Origin: Pseudomonas chlororaphis
GTDB lineage: Bacteria; Pseudomonadota; Gammaproteobacteria; Pseudomonadales; Pseudomonadaceae
Length of the DNA: 64,000 bases
Assembly (NCBI RefSeq): GCF_003731765.1
Contig: NZ_MOAL01000009.1
Span: 62,001 to 126,000 of the forward strand
Direction: 5' to 3'
This document shows positions 1 to 8,180 of this stretch, piece after piece. The first letter of the stretch is position 1. Every line of letters starts with the position of its first letter. Below the pieces are notes generated by a model that was given only the letters and a program-made list of their open reading frames with translations, made no database searches and was not told where the DNA came from. A program made the position numbers and the translations under genes.

Positions 1-160
1 CATGCAAAACAGCGATATTCTAAACATGATTTATGTGCAGATTGCCATCAAAGTGTGTTTCGCGTTTTTCAATATCTTGCCAGCCTACGGTGCAAGGTCG
101 TTGTTCAGACGATACATCACAGACGGCCAGACAAAGTAATACGACGTAATCACCCTCCTC

Positions 161-190
161 AACACTCGCCTGCCAGGCAGGCGCAGTGTT
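161..190. repeat. Long imperfect hairpin downstream of queC
   Basis: Arms AACACT + CGCCTGC pair with GCAGGCG + AGTGTT around a 3-base loop, with a single bulged C. No T-run follows on either strand, so it is not a standard intrinsic terminator; it may still stabilise or end the queC transcript. The rest of positions 1-217 shows no convincing gene. Confidence 0.6.
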
Positions 191-217
191 GAACTGCCAT
201 CAACGCGCCATAAACCC

Positions 218-919
218 TTACTTCAGCGCCAGCTTGTCTTTCAAGCTGTTCAGGGTCTCGGATCGGCTTTCAAGATACTGATTCAAGCCTTTCATTCGAA
301 GGTTGCACGCATCGCAGTTGCCGCAGCCGCTGCCCATGATGCCGTTGTAGCACGTCAGCGTCTGCTCACGAATCAAGTCCAACTGGCCGTGGTAATCCGC
401 GAGCGCCCATGTCTCTGCCTTGTTCAGCCACATCAACGGCGTCTCAAGGCGCAGTTTGTACTCCATGCCCAGTTCAAGGGCCTTGTTCAAGGCTTTTACA
501 AACTCATCCCGGCAATCCGGATAACCCGAGAAGTCGGTCTCGCATACACCGGTAATGACGCTTTCAGCCTTTACCTGATAGGCATAAATAGACGCCAGCG
601 TCAGAAACAGAATATTTCTTCCTGGCACAAACGTACTGGGCAAGCTTTCGCCGGAGCTGTTCACCGTTGGAACCGGAATATTGTCCCGGGTGAGGCTGCT
701 GATCGCCAATTCGTTCAGCAACGAAGCATCCAGTACCTTATGGACGGTCGCCCCCAGGTGTTTTGCAAGCCGTTGGGCTGTTTCTATTTCCGCGTGGTGA
801 CGCTGACCATAGTCAAACGTAATGCAGTGCACCTCGTCGTAGAGGGGCAATGCGTGAATCAGGCAGGTGGTCGAGTCCTGTCCGCCACTGAAAACGATTA
901 CGGCTTTTTTCTTCATCAT
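218..919 (-). CDS. queC: 7-cyano-7-deazaguanine (preQ0) synthase QueC
   Basis: QueC converts 7-carboxy-7-deazaguanine, ATP and ammonia into preQ0, a cytosolic step on the way to queuosine in tRNA. The PP-loop ATP motif SGGQDST lies close to the N terminus and four zinc-ligand-like cysteines (about C190, C199, C202, C205) sit near the C terminus in the GCGNCDAC region. Length is 233 aa, close to the E. coli enzyme. The frame is open further upstream, but AGGAAG lies 4 bases before the first of two adjacent ATG codons at 919 and 916, so one of those is the real start. The gene stands alone, with a terminator-like hairpin upstream separating it from the cytochrome b561 gene. Confidence 0.95.
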   Translation of the reverse strand: MMKKKAVIVFSGGQDSTTCLIHALPLYDEVHCITFDYGQRHHAEIETAQRLAKHLGATVHKVLDASLLNELAISSLTRDNIPVPTVNSSGESLPSTFVPGRNILFLTLASIYAYQVKAESVITGVCETDFSGYPDCRDEFVKALNKALELGMEYKLRLETPLMWLNKAETWALADYHGQLDLIREQTLTCYNGIMGSGCGNCDACNLRMKGLNQYLESRSETLNSLKDKLALK

Positions 920-959
920 TGTGCTTCCTGCATCTCTAGAGCCATTTGAATAACGTAAA

Positions 960-977
960 CAGCCCACGGAGGGGCTG
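960..977 (-). promoter_or_regulatory. Small hairpin in the queC 5' leader
   Basis: CAGCCC and GGGCTG pair around a 6-base loop about 40 bases before the queC start. It could be a leader structure. I could not match it to the preQ1 riboswitch consensus, so no ligand is claimed. Confidence 0.3.
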
Positions 978-980
978 CGC

Positions 981-1020
981 ATAAAATACCCCGCACCTCT
1001 CTCGAAGGCGGGGCTTTTTT
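981..1020. terminator. Intrinsic terminator after the cytochrome b561 gene
   Basis: Stem CCCCGC / GCGGGG at 989-994 and 1008-1013. Six T follow on the plus strand; on the minus strand, where the gene ends, the hairpin is followed by TATTTTAT. It closely resembles the terminator near 1741. Confidence 0.7.
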
Positions 1021-1037
1021 GTCCTCGGGCGACAGGT

Positions 1038-1601
1038 TCAGGCCTTCGAAGCCCGGCCGGCCATGCGCAGGAGGATCTGCCGATCCCCCTTGACGCAGTG
1101 CAGGACCACCGCGCCGATGTGGCCGACGATCAGCACCAGCAGGGTCCAGCCCAGCAGGCTGTGGAAGTTGCTGCCCAGGTCGATCATCCACTGCACTTTC
1201 TCCCCCTCGAAACCCGCCATCACCGGCAGGCCGAACGCCGAAAACGCCCGGCCCGAGCCGTACTGGCGCAACAGCCCGAGAAACGGGATGGCGAACATAA
1301 AGCCGTACAGCACCAGGTGCCCCAGGTGGGCGCCGAGGTTGATGCTCGGTGGCCGGCGGTGCCGGTTCAGCAGGCTCCAGACCACGCGCAGCACCAGCAG
1401 GCCCATCAGCAGCAGGCCCACTTGTTTGTGGGTCGGCCAGAGGAACTTGTCCAGCGCCGAATCGGAGAGCAGGTAATGGGCGCAGGTGGTGCAGTAGATC
1501 CAGGTAAAGGCCAAGGCCATGGCCCAGTGCAAGCTGCGACTGACGACACCGTAGCGGGCCTTCGAGTCGGTCATTTCAACGCTGTTGTCCATTGCATCCA
1601 C
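1038..1601 (-). CDS. Cytochrome b561 family protein (CybB-like)
   Basis: A 187-aa integral membrane protein with about four hydrophobic helices, starting after YGVVSRSLHWAMALAF. Histidines in helix 1 (SLHWAM), in the THKQVG segment, and near GHIGAVVLH fit the haem-b ligands of the bacterial cytochrome b561 family, which transfer electrons between quinols and acceptors in the inner membrane. It lies downstream of the cyo operon but behind its own terminator, so it is probably an independent unit. Start choice among M1, M4 and M10 is uncertain. The electron partner cannot be told from sequence. Confidence 0.85.
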   Translation of the reverse strand: MDAMDNSVEMTDSKARYGVVSRSLHWAMALAFTWIYCTTCAHYLLSDSALDKFLWPTHKQVGLLLMGLLVLRVVWSLLNRHRRPPSINLGAHLGHLVLYGFMFAIPFLGLLRQYGSGRAFSAFGLPVMAGFEGEKVQWMIDLGSNFHSLLGWTLLVLIVGHIGAVVLHCVKGDRQILLRMAGRASKA

Positions 1602-1731
1602 TCGGCTTCAAACTCAAGGCCACAATTTTACGGGAGCCGGGTGGGCGCTTGGGAGCTAAAAGATTTAAATGATGTGACCCCCTGCACGCTCACGGCCCAG
1701 CCAAAAGACTGGCAAGGGGACAAAAAACGCG

Positions 1732-1769
1732 CAAAAAAAACCCCGCACTTCTGTCGAAGGCGGGGTTTT
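1732..1769. terminator. Terminator of the cyo operon
   Basis: Stem CCCCGC / GCGGGG at 1741-1746 and 1760-1765, flanked by eight A upstream (a T-run on the minus strand) and TTTT downstream, so it could act in both directions. It directly follows cyoE on the minus strand. Confidence 0.85.
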
Positions 1770-1785
1770 CATCGGCCGGTGCAGC

Positions 1786-2673
1786 TTAAGGCGCGTAGGT
1801 CAGCAGCAGTTCAGTCGGTACCTTGAAATCCAGGGACATCATCACGCTCAGCGCGGTGATGGTGAAAATCGAGAAGACGAAGAGCTTGCGGGCCCAGACG
1901 GTGTCATCCACCGCCTTGTAGCCGGTCCAGGCCATGTACAACCAGTACATGCCCATGGCGGCTGCCACAGCCAGGTAACTCATGCCCGCGTAACCACTGA
2001 AGGTCAGCATCAGCGTCGCAATCAGGAACGCCAGGATGTAGAGCAGGATGTGCTTCTTGGCCACCAGGATGCCGCGCTTGACCGGCAGCACCGGAATCGA
2101 TGCGGCCAGGTAATCGTTGAAGCGGAAGATCGCGATGGCGTAGGAATGCGGCATCTGCCAAAGGCTGAACATCACCAGCAGGGTCAATGCAGCCATGTCG
2201 AAGCTGTTGCTCACGGCCACATAACCGATCACCGGCGGCATCGCCCCCGACAGACTGCCCACCAGCGTGCCGTGAACCGACTTGCGCTTGAGGTACAGGC
2301 TGTAGAAGCCGACGTAGATGACAAAACCGATGACCGCGAACAGTGCGGCCAACGGATTGGCCACGCGGTACAGCAAGACCACGCCAGCGATGCCCAGGAT
2401 GGTCGCGTAGACCAGGGCCAGTTTCAGGGAGATCAAGCCCTGGACCAGCACCCGGTTCTTGGTGCGTTCCATCTTCAGATCAATGTCGCGGTCGATGCAG
2501 TTGTTGAACACGCAACCGGAAGCGACCACCAGGGACGTGCCGATCATCGCAGCCAGGAAAATGGCCAGATCGACATGCCCCTTGGAGGCCAGGAAGAAAC
2601 CGCCTGCCACAGAAAGCACGTTACCGAAAATGATCCCCGGTTTGGTGATTTGGATAAAGTGCTTGAGCGACAT
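1786..2673 (-). CDS. cyoE: Haem O synthase (protoheme IX farnesyltransferase) CyoE
   Basis: CyoE adds a farnesyl group to haem b, making haem O for the binuclear centre of the bo-type quinol oxidase encoded just upstream. The 295-aa protein is polytopic and carries the UbiA-family acidic motif NNCIDRDIDLKMERTKNR, whose aspartates bind Mg-prenyl diphosphate. A second loop around the conserved YSLYLKRKS segment is present. It is the last gene of cyoABCDE, 11 bases after cyoD, and is followed by a strong terminator. Confidence 0.97.
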   Translation of the reverse strand: MSLKHFIQITKPGIIFGNVLSVAGGFFLASKGHVDLAIFLAAMIGTSLVVASGCVFNNCIDRDIDLKMERTKNRVLVQGLISLKLALVYATILGIAGVVLLYRVANPLAALFAVIGFVIYVGFYSLYLKRKSVHGTLVGSLSGAMPPVIGYVAVSNSFDMAALTLLVMFSLWQMPHSYAIAIFRFNDYLAASIPVLPVKRGILVAKKHILLYILAFLIATLMLTFSGYAGMSYLAVAAAMGMYWLYMAWTGYKAVDDTVWARKLFVFSIFTITALSVMMSLDFKVPTELLLTYAP

Positions 2674-2684
2674 CGGTTCTTACC

Positions 2685-3020
2685 TCACTTCGCCATCATG
2701 TAGGTGTGGATGCTGAACATGATCCACAACGACAGGCCAACCAGCAGGACGATCACAATGGCCGTGAAGACAAACGCAATCACGTTGTTACGCTGAGCCT
2801 GGGAACGGTCCAGGTGCAGGAAGTAGTACAGGTGAACAACCACCTGGATCACTGCAAACAACAACACGATGGCCAGAGTGGTGGCCTTCGGCAGGGTCGG
2901 GTACATCACCAGGCCGAACGGGATGATCGTCAGGATCACCGACAAGATGAAGCCGATAGCGTAAGACTTTACGCTGCCGTGGCTCGCATCATGGCTGTCA
3001 TGGGAGTGTGCATTAGCCAT
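2685..3020 (-). CDS. cyoD: Cytochrome bo ubiquinol oxidase subunit IV CyoD
   Basis: A 111-aa protein with three transmembrane helices and a short His-rich N terminus, typical of the small subunit that helps assemble the CuB centre of the bo3 oxidase. The stretch VQVVVHLYYFLHLDRSQAQR is characteristic of CyoD. Its ATG shares one base with the cyoC stop codon (TAATG), which indicates translational coupling. Confidence 0.96.
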   Translation of the reverse strand: MANAHSHDSHDASHGSVKSYAIGFILSVILTIIPFGLVMYPTLPKATTLAIVLLFAVIQVVVHLYYFLHLDRSQAQRNNVIAFVFTAIVIVLLVGLSLWIMFSIHTYMMAK

Positions 3021-3646
3021 TACAGAGTCCCCATCAAGTAGACAACGGTGAAGACGCAGATCCAGACCACGTCCAGGAAGTGCCAGAACAGGCTCAGGCA
3101 GCTCAGGCGGGTCTTGTTGGTCGAGGTCAGGCCATGCTTGTTGACCTGGTACATCATGATCGCCATCCAGATCAGACCTGCAGTCACGTGCAGACCGTGG
3201 GTACCGACCAGGGTGAAGAACGCCGACAGGAAGCCGGAACGGCTAGGGCCGTAGCCTTCGGAGATCAGCAGGTGGAACTCGTTGATCTCCATGGCGATAA
3301 AGCCAAGGCCGAGCACGAAGGTCAGGCCCAACCAGGTCAGGACGCCCTTCTTGTTACCCCGGTAGAACGCCAGCATGGCGAAGCCGTAGGTGATCGAACT
3401 GAACAGCAGCAAGGCGGTTTCGCCCAGTACGTAAGGCAGTTCGAAGATGTCGTGGCCCGACGGGCCACCCGCTACGTTGTTTACCAGTACCGCGTACACC
3501 GCGAAGATCGACGCAAACAGGATGCAGTCGGTCATCAGGTAGAGCCAGAAACCGTAGACGGTCATCTCGCCCGAGTCGTGGTGATGGTCATCGTGCCCAT
3601 GGTCATCGACATGGGCGTGTCCAGCATTGGTCACTAAGTTCGACAT
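3020..3646 (-). CDS. cyoC: Cytochrome bo ubiquinol oxidase subunit III CyoC
   Basis: A 208-aa inner membrane subunit with five predicted helices, related to subunit III of haem-copper oxidases. The N terminus is strikingly rich in His and Asp (HAHVDDHGHDDHHHDSGE), which is often seen in pseudomonad CyoC and might hold metal ions, although that is inference. The TLVGTHGLHVTAGLIW helix carries the conserved subunit III pattern. It starts 3 bases after cyoB and overlaps cyoD by one base. Confidence 0.96.
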   Translation of the reverse strand: MSNLVTNAGHAHVDDHGHDDHHHDSGEMTVYGFWLYLMTDCILFASIFAVYAVLVNNVAGGPSGHDIFELPYVLGETALLLFSSITYGFAMLAFYRGNKKGVLTWLGLTFVLGLGFIAMEINEFHLLISEGYGPSRSGFLSAFFTLVGTHGLHVTAGLIWMAIMMYQVNKHGLTSTNKTRLSCLSLFWHFLDVVWICVFTVVYLMGTL

Positions 3647-3649
3647 GGT

Positions 3650-5668
3650 TTAAGCCTGTTCCAACGAGGTTTCAACACGGTTGGCCGGAATCTTCTTCTC
3701 GGCTACCAGGCGAGCGTGCTGCTCGGCTTCGATGCGTTCGATCACGTCGACCGGCACCATGTAGCCTTGATCATCACGAGCCGCGTGGATCACGAAATAG
3801 ATCACGGTGCCTGCCAGGCTTGCGATGGCCAGCCACCAGATGTGCCAGATCATGGCGAAACCGAAGACCGTCAACAGAGCGCCCATGACCACACCGGTAG
3901 CGGTGTTGTTTGGCATGTGGATCGGCGAGTAGCGAGCCGGTTTCTGGTAAGCGGTACCGTCTTCCTTGGCTTCGGTGAACGGATCGATCGTGGTGGCTTT
4001 CGGCAGCACGGCGAAGTTGTAGAACGGCGGTGGCGACGAGGTCGACCATTCCAGGGTGTGAGCATTCCATGGGTCGCCCGACACACATTCGTTCTGCTTG
4101 CGGTCACGGATACTGACGTACAGCTGGATCAGCTGGCAGGCGATACCGATAGCGATCATCACCGCACCGAACATGGCGACGTACAGGTACGGCACCCACT
4201 CAGGGTTGGTGGTGGCGTTCAGACGACGGGTCATGCCCATGAAGCCCAGTGCATAGAGCGGCATGAACGCGACGAAGAAGCCCGAGATCCAGAACCAGAA
4301 TGCAGCCTTGCCCCAACCTTCGTGCAGCTTGAAGCCGAACGCTTTCGGGAAGTAGAAGCTGAAACCTGCGATGTAGCCGAATACCGCGCCGCCGATGATC
4401 ACGTTGTGGAAGTGAGCGATCACGAACAGGCTGTTGTGCAGTACGAAGTCAGCACCCGGGATGGCCAGCAGTACGCCGGTCATGCCGCCGATAGCGAAGG
4501 TCACCATGAAGCCCAGGGTCCACAGAACCTGGCTGGTGATGCGCAGACGGCCGTGGTAGATGGTGAACAGCCAGTTGAATAGCTTCACCCCCGTCGGGAT
4601 CGAAATCAGCATCGTCGCCAGGCCGAAGAAGGCGTTGACGCTAGCCCCAGAACCCATGGTGAAGAAGTGGTGCAGCCAAACCATGAAGCCCAGTACCGAG
4701 ATCGCGCCGGAAGCGTAGATCATCGAGTGGTGGCCAAACAGACGCTTGCCGGAGAAGGTCGAGATGACTTCGGAGAAGATCCCGAACGCCGGCAGAATCA
4801 GAATGTAAACCTCAGGGTGACCCCAAGCCCAGAACAGGTTGACGTACATCATTGGATTGCCACCAAGTTCATTGGTGAAAATGTGGAAATCCATGTAACG
4901 GTCAAGCGTCAGCAGTGCCAGGGTAGCGGTGAGGATCGGGAACGAAGCCACGATCAGCACGTTGGCCCAGGTGCAGGTCCAGGTGAAGATCGGCATGTCC
5001 ATCAGCTTCATGCCAGGGGTACGCATTTTCAGCACGGTGGCCAGGAAGTTGACCCCCGTCAGCGTTGTCCCTAGACCCGATAGCTGCAGCGCCCAGATGT
5101 AGTAATCCATCCCCACGCCCGGGCTGTATTGCAGCCCCGACAACGGCGGATAGGCAACCCAACCGGTCTTGGCGAATTCGCCGACGCCCAGGGACAGGTT
5201 GATCAGCACGACGCCGGAAACCAGCAGCCAGAAGCTCAGGGAGTTGAGGAACGGGAACGCAACGTCACGCGCGCCGATCTGCAGCGGCACTGCCAGGTTC
5301 ATCAGGCCGGTGAAGAAAGGCATCGCCATGAAGATGATCATGATCACACCGTGGGCGGTGAAGATCTGGTCATAGTGTTCAGGCGGCAAGTAGCCCGGCG
5401 AACCCTCGGTGGCCATGGCCAACTGGGTACGCATCATGATGGCATCGGCAAAACCACGCAGCAGCATGACCATGGCGACGATGATGTACATCACACCGAT
5501 TTTCTTGTGGTCGACCGAAGTCAGCCACTCGGTCCACAGGTAGGTCCACTTCTTGAAGTAGGTGATTGCCGCAAACAGCGCCAGACCACCCAGCGCGATC
5601 ATGGCGATGGTCACCATCACGATCGGCTCGTGGAACGGGACCGCTTCCCAACTTAATTTACCAAACAT
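3650..5668 (-). CDS. cyoB: Cytochrome bo ubiquinol oxidase subunit I CyoB
   Basis: The 672-aa catalytic subunit of the bo3 oxidase. It oxidises ubiquinol, reduces oxygen to water and pumps protons across the inner membrane. The haem-copper oxidase signature WAWGHPEVYILILPAFG holds the His-Glu-Tyr cluster at CuB, followed by HH (WLHHFFTMG) for CuB and HFHNVI for the two haems. Length matches family members, including the extra terminal helices that separate quinol oxidases from cytochrome c oxidases. It follows cyoA with a gap of 3 bases. Confidence 0.98.
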   Translation of the reverse strand: MFGKLSWEAVPFHEPIVMVTIAMIALGGLALFAAITYFKKWTYLWTEWLTSVDHKKIGVMYIIVAMVMLLRGFADAIMMRTQLAMATEGSPGYLPPEHYDQIFTAHGVIMIIFMAMPFFTGLMNLAVPLQIGARDVAFPFLNSLSFWLLVSGVVLINLSLGVGEFAKTGWVAYPPLSGLQYSPGVGMDYYIWALQLSGLGTTLTGVNFLATVLKMRTPGMKLMDMPIFTWTCTWANVLIVASFPILTATLALLTLDRYMDFHIFTNELGGNPMMYVNLFWAWGHPEVYILILPAFGIFSEVISTFSGKRLFGHHSMIYASGAISVLGFMVWLHHFFTMGSGASVNAFFGLATMLISIPTGVKLFNWLFTIYHGRLRITSQVLWTLGFMVTFAIGGMTGVLLAIPGADFVLHNSLFVIAHFHNVIIGGAVFGYIAGFSFYFPKAFGFKLHEGWGKAAFWFWISGFFVAFMPLYALGFMGMTRRLNATTNPEWVPYLYVAMFGAVMIAIGIACQLIQLYVSIRDRKQNECVSGDPWNAHTLEWSTSSPPPFYNFAVLPKATTIDPFTEAKEDGTAYQKPARYSPIHMPNNTATGVVMGALLTVFGFAMIWHIWWLAIASLAGTVIYFVIHAARDDQGYMVPVDVIERIEAEQHARLVAEKKIPANRVETSLEQA

Positions 5669-5671
5669 CGT

Positions 5672-6613
5672 TTACTCCTCTGCCCCGGCAGCTGAATGCG
5701 AATTTGCGTCCGTCCCTTCCACAGCAGCCACTTCTTTCTTCTCGTGCTTGACCGGCGTGCCTGGTTTCATCCCTTCATACTTATCGATGATTTTCTGAAA
5801 CAGGTCCGGCGCGTACGAGGAGTACAGCTCTACAGGGTTGTTCTGGCTTGGCTTGGCAAGGGCTTCGTATTCAGCTTTTTCAAGCTGTTTTGGTGAGCTC
5901 TTGGCTTCTTTTACCCAGGCGTCAAACTCTTCCTGAGTGGTGGCGATTGCTTTGAATTTCATGCCGGTAAAGCCCGCGCCACTGTAGTTGGCGGAGATAC
6001 CATCAAGCTCGGCGTTCTGGTTGGCAATCAGGTGCAGCTTGGTCTGCATGCCCGCCATCGCGTAGATCTGGCCACCCAGGCCCGGGATGAAGAACGAGTT
6101 CATCACGGCGTCGGAAGTGACTTTGAAATTGATTGGCGTGTTGGCCGGGAACACGATCTTGTTGACCGTGGCGATCCCTTGCTCGGGATAGATGAACAGC
6201 CACTTCCAGTCCAGCGCGACCACTTCAATGGTGACCGGCTTGACGTCGGAATCCAGCGGACGGTAAGGGTCCAGGGCGTGGGTCGACTTGTAGGTGATGT
6301 AACCCAGGGCAATGATGATCAGCACCGGAACCAGCCAGACCGCAATTTCGATCTTGGTGGAGTGCGACCACTTAGGCGCGTAGGTGGCGTTGGTGTTGGA
6401 CGCACGATACTTCCAGGCGAACGCGAAGGTCATCACGATCACCGGAACCACAACCAACAGCATCAGCAAGGTGGCAGTGATGATCAGGTTGCGTTGATCC
6501 AGACCGACCTGGCCCTTTGGATCGAGCAAGGTCCACTTGCAACCTCCCAGCAGCAACAGCATGCCGGCCAGAGGCAATAAGCCTAGTAATCGGGTGTACC
6601 TGTTTTTACTCAT
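5672..6613 (-). CDS. cyoA: Cytochrome bo ubiquinol oxidase subunit II CyoA (lipoprotein)
   Basis: Subunit II of the bo3 oxidase, 313 aa. The chosen start MSKNRYTRLLG gives a lipoprotein signal peptide with lipobox LLGGC; the open frame continues 18 codons further upstream without need. Two helices then a periplasmic cupredoxin domain follow. The cysteine ligands of the CuA site are absent (the segment after FFIPGLGGQIYAMAGM has no CxxxC), as expected for a quinol rather than cytochrome c oxidase. First gene of the operon; its promoter must lie in the long gap upstream. Confidence 0.97.
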   Translation of the reverse strand: MSKNRYTRLLGLLPLAGMLLLLGGCKWTLLDPKGQVGLDQRNLIITATLLMLLVVVPVIVMTFAFAWKYRASNTNATYAPKWSHSTKIEIAVWLVPVLIIIALGYITYKSTHALDPYRPLDSDVKPVTIEVVALDWKWLFIYPEQGIATVNKIVFPANTPINFKVTSDAVMNSFFIPGLGGQIYAMAGMQTKLHLIANQNAELDGISANYSGAGFTGMKFKAIATTQEEFDAWVKEAKSSPKQLEKAEYEALAKPSQNNPVELYSSYAPDLFQKIIDKYEGMKPGTPVKHEKKEVAAVEGTDANSHSAAGAEE

Positions 6614-7357
6614 CTCACGACCTCTAAAGCAGCTTGCGCAATGCAGTTGGGTTTTGATCGCCAACACTTCACCCTGCCAAGGGTTGGCATTTCTCTTCGA
6701 TTGAATAAGGGCCTGCCCATCGCGTTAATCGCTCAACGACAAATCCTGGGCCAGCAGTGAGTTCTTATTCGAATTCGTGGTCAAAGGCCTTGTTACAGAC
6801 CAATTCCATTTGGTGCGGAAGTTTGGAAGGTGCCGACACCTGGGGCCTCAATCGAGCATTCTTCGCCCCGAGACCACCCTCGTATGCTCACGGGATGAGC
6901 AGCGCCGGGATTTAGTGCGGGCGATTGTAGATATGTCGCGTTTCATAAACCATGTCTCATCCCGAAATAAATCTTATCGAATGGCGCAACAATGCCTGAC
7001 GACTGTTACGAAAGGCTCGGATAATAGCGATTTTCATTCGCAACAAAAAGCCCTAAAACGACCTTCAAAGCATTTATCCGAGCCGCCCCGAGAATACTCT
7101 GAGCAACCCCATGGCATGGCGCCATCCCTTGTAAAACGAGGGTTTAAGCCGGTTACTTCGATAGCAGGCTACGCTTATTGCCCCCCTCACCCGGCTGCAC
7201 AAACTGACAGGCACCCGGGGTTCACATCGTCTCGAAACGCGCCCTGAAGCCTCACTTGAGCCACCCACTGCGACACCCTGCGTGTGACAACATGTCGCAC
7301 TTTTTAGCCGCCTTTGTTTGCCCTGAATCACGACCCCTAGACCTGCGCGCCGAAGGC
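6614..7357. other. Gene-free region upstream of cyoA
   Basis: About 740 bases with no open frame I would call. It is somewhat richer in A+T than the flanking genes. It must hold the cyo promoter on the minus strand. At 6654-6667 there is TTGAT-N4-AACAC, a degenerate match (8 of 10) to the Anr/Fnr box TTGAT-N4-ATCAA, and a perfect small inverted repeat follows at 6675. I see no RNA gene that I can support. Confidence 0.5.
6675..6689. promoter_or_regulatory. Inverted repeat in the cyoA upstream region
   Basis: TGCCAA-ggg-TTGGCA, a perfect 6-bp inverted repeat about 60 bases before the cyoA start codon and just upstream of the degenerate Anr-like box. It may be an operator, but no regulator can be named from sequence. 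Confidence 0.35.
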
Positions 7358-7398
7358 AAAAAAAAGCCTCGGCGCCCACTGTGGGGCCCAAGGCTTTT
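7358..7398 (-). terminator. Terminator of dsbB
   Basis: On the minus strand a long hairpin (arms AAGCCT and AGGCTT with further GC pairs inside) is followed by eight T. It lies 10 bases after the dsbB stop codon. Confidence 0.85.
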
Positions 7399-7407
7399 AC
7401 GGAACGC

Positions 7408-7917
7408 TCAGGCGGTTTTCTTGCGATTGCGGACAACCCCCAGCGGTACCAGTACCACCGTCAGGACAAAGGCCACCAACGCCCACTGCGCCAGGGACAA
7501 ACCAAGCACTGGCGGGTAAGGCGTGGAGCAGAAGCCGTCTACCTGAAAGCCCAGGGGGAAGATCGTGGCCAGGGGCAGGCTGTCGACAATCGGCTGCAGC
7601 ACATCGATGCCGCAACTCACCGCCGGGTAGAACTGGGTGTACACGTGATGCCCCGCCACCGCAGCCCCAGCGATGGCACTGAGGACCACCAGGGTTTCGA
7701 GGATCGTGAGGCTACGTCGGGTTCTCATGGCCGCGCCGATAAAGGCGAACAGGGCGATCAGCAGCAATGCATAACGCTGCAGAATGCACAGCGGGCAAGG
7801 CGCCTCGCCCAAGACCACCTGCATGTACAGTGCGCCGCCGATCAGCGCCAGGCAGATCACGCCCAGCAGCACCAGGAAACGCCGCTCGCGTCCCAAACGC
7901 AGTGTGTCGTCACTCAT
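7408..7917 (-). CDS. dsbB: Disulfide bond formation protein DsbB
   Basis: Inner membrane quinone reductase that re-oxidises periplasmic DsbA. The 169-aa protein has four hydrophobic helices, the N-terminal redox pair in CPLC (C41, C44) and the second pair C102 (AVSCGID) and C130 (DGFCSTPYP), in the usual order and spacing. Pseudomonads often have two DsbB paralogues; which one this is cannot be decided here. It stands alone with a clear terminator downstream. Confidence 0.95.
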   Translation of the reverse strand: MSDDTLRLGRERRFLVLLGVICLALIGGALYMQVVLGEAPCPLCILQRYALLLIALFAFIGAAMRTRRSLTILETLVVLSAIAGAAVAGHHVYTQFYPAVSCGIDVLQPIVDSLPLATIFPLGFQVDGFCSTPYPPVLGLSLAQWALVAFVLTVVLVPLGVVRNRKKTA

Positions 7918-8180
7918 CCCAATTCCTTTCTTGTCTATGGTTCGGCCGCAGCGCGCCGCCGCCGAGAGGGTCTTCGATAGGCCTGTTTGCCGGGAAGTCT
8001 ACACGCTGGCCAGGGGCTTTGAGCACCTGCCCGCAAACAGCATCGGAGGAATTAACGCTAGACAGGTTAAGGAGGGATTAATGCTGGCCGCCTATCAGGC
8101 CAGCCCGCGCCCTGGCAGGAGCGGGCTGGCCGGCGCTGGTCGCTCCGTGCGCAAGCGGCACGGCAGCGCCAGGCGCTCGG
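7918..8180. other. Spacer between hmp and dsbB with a direct repeat and a hairpin
   Basis: No long gene. It contains a 15-bp direct repeat with two mismatches (GGAGGAATTAACGCT at 8045-8059 and GGAGGGATTAATGCT at 8071-8085) and a perfect 11-bp stem (8098-8108 with 8121-8131). The second repeat copy contains AAGGAGG placed well before an ATG at 8081; that frame runs 56 codons into the 3' end of hmp on the opposite strand, and I do not call it as a gene. Confidence 0.5.
8098..8131. terminator. Strong hairpin downstream of hmp, possible terminator
   Basis: Arms GGCCAGCCCGC and GCGGGCTGGCC are fully complementary around a 12-base loop. No T-run follows on the minus strand, so a role in ending the hmp transcript is a guess; it could also be a worn REP-like element. 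Confidence 0.4.

Noticed and set aside
6777..7247. 156-codon frame in the gap upstream of cyoA
   Set aside because: No ribosome site, no domain, irregular composition; probably non-coding.
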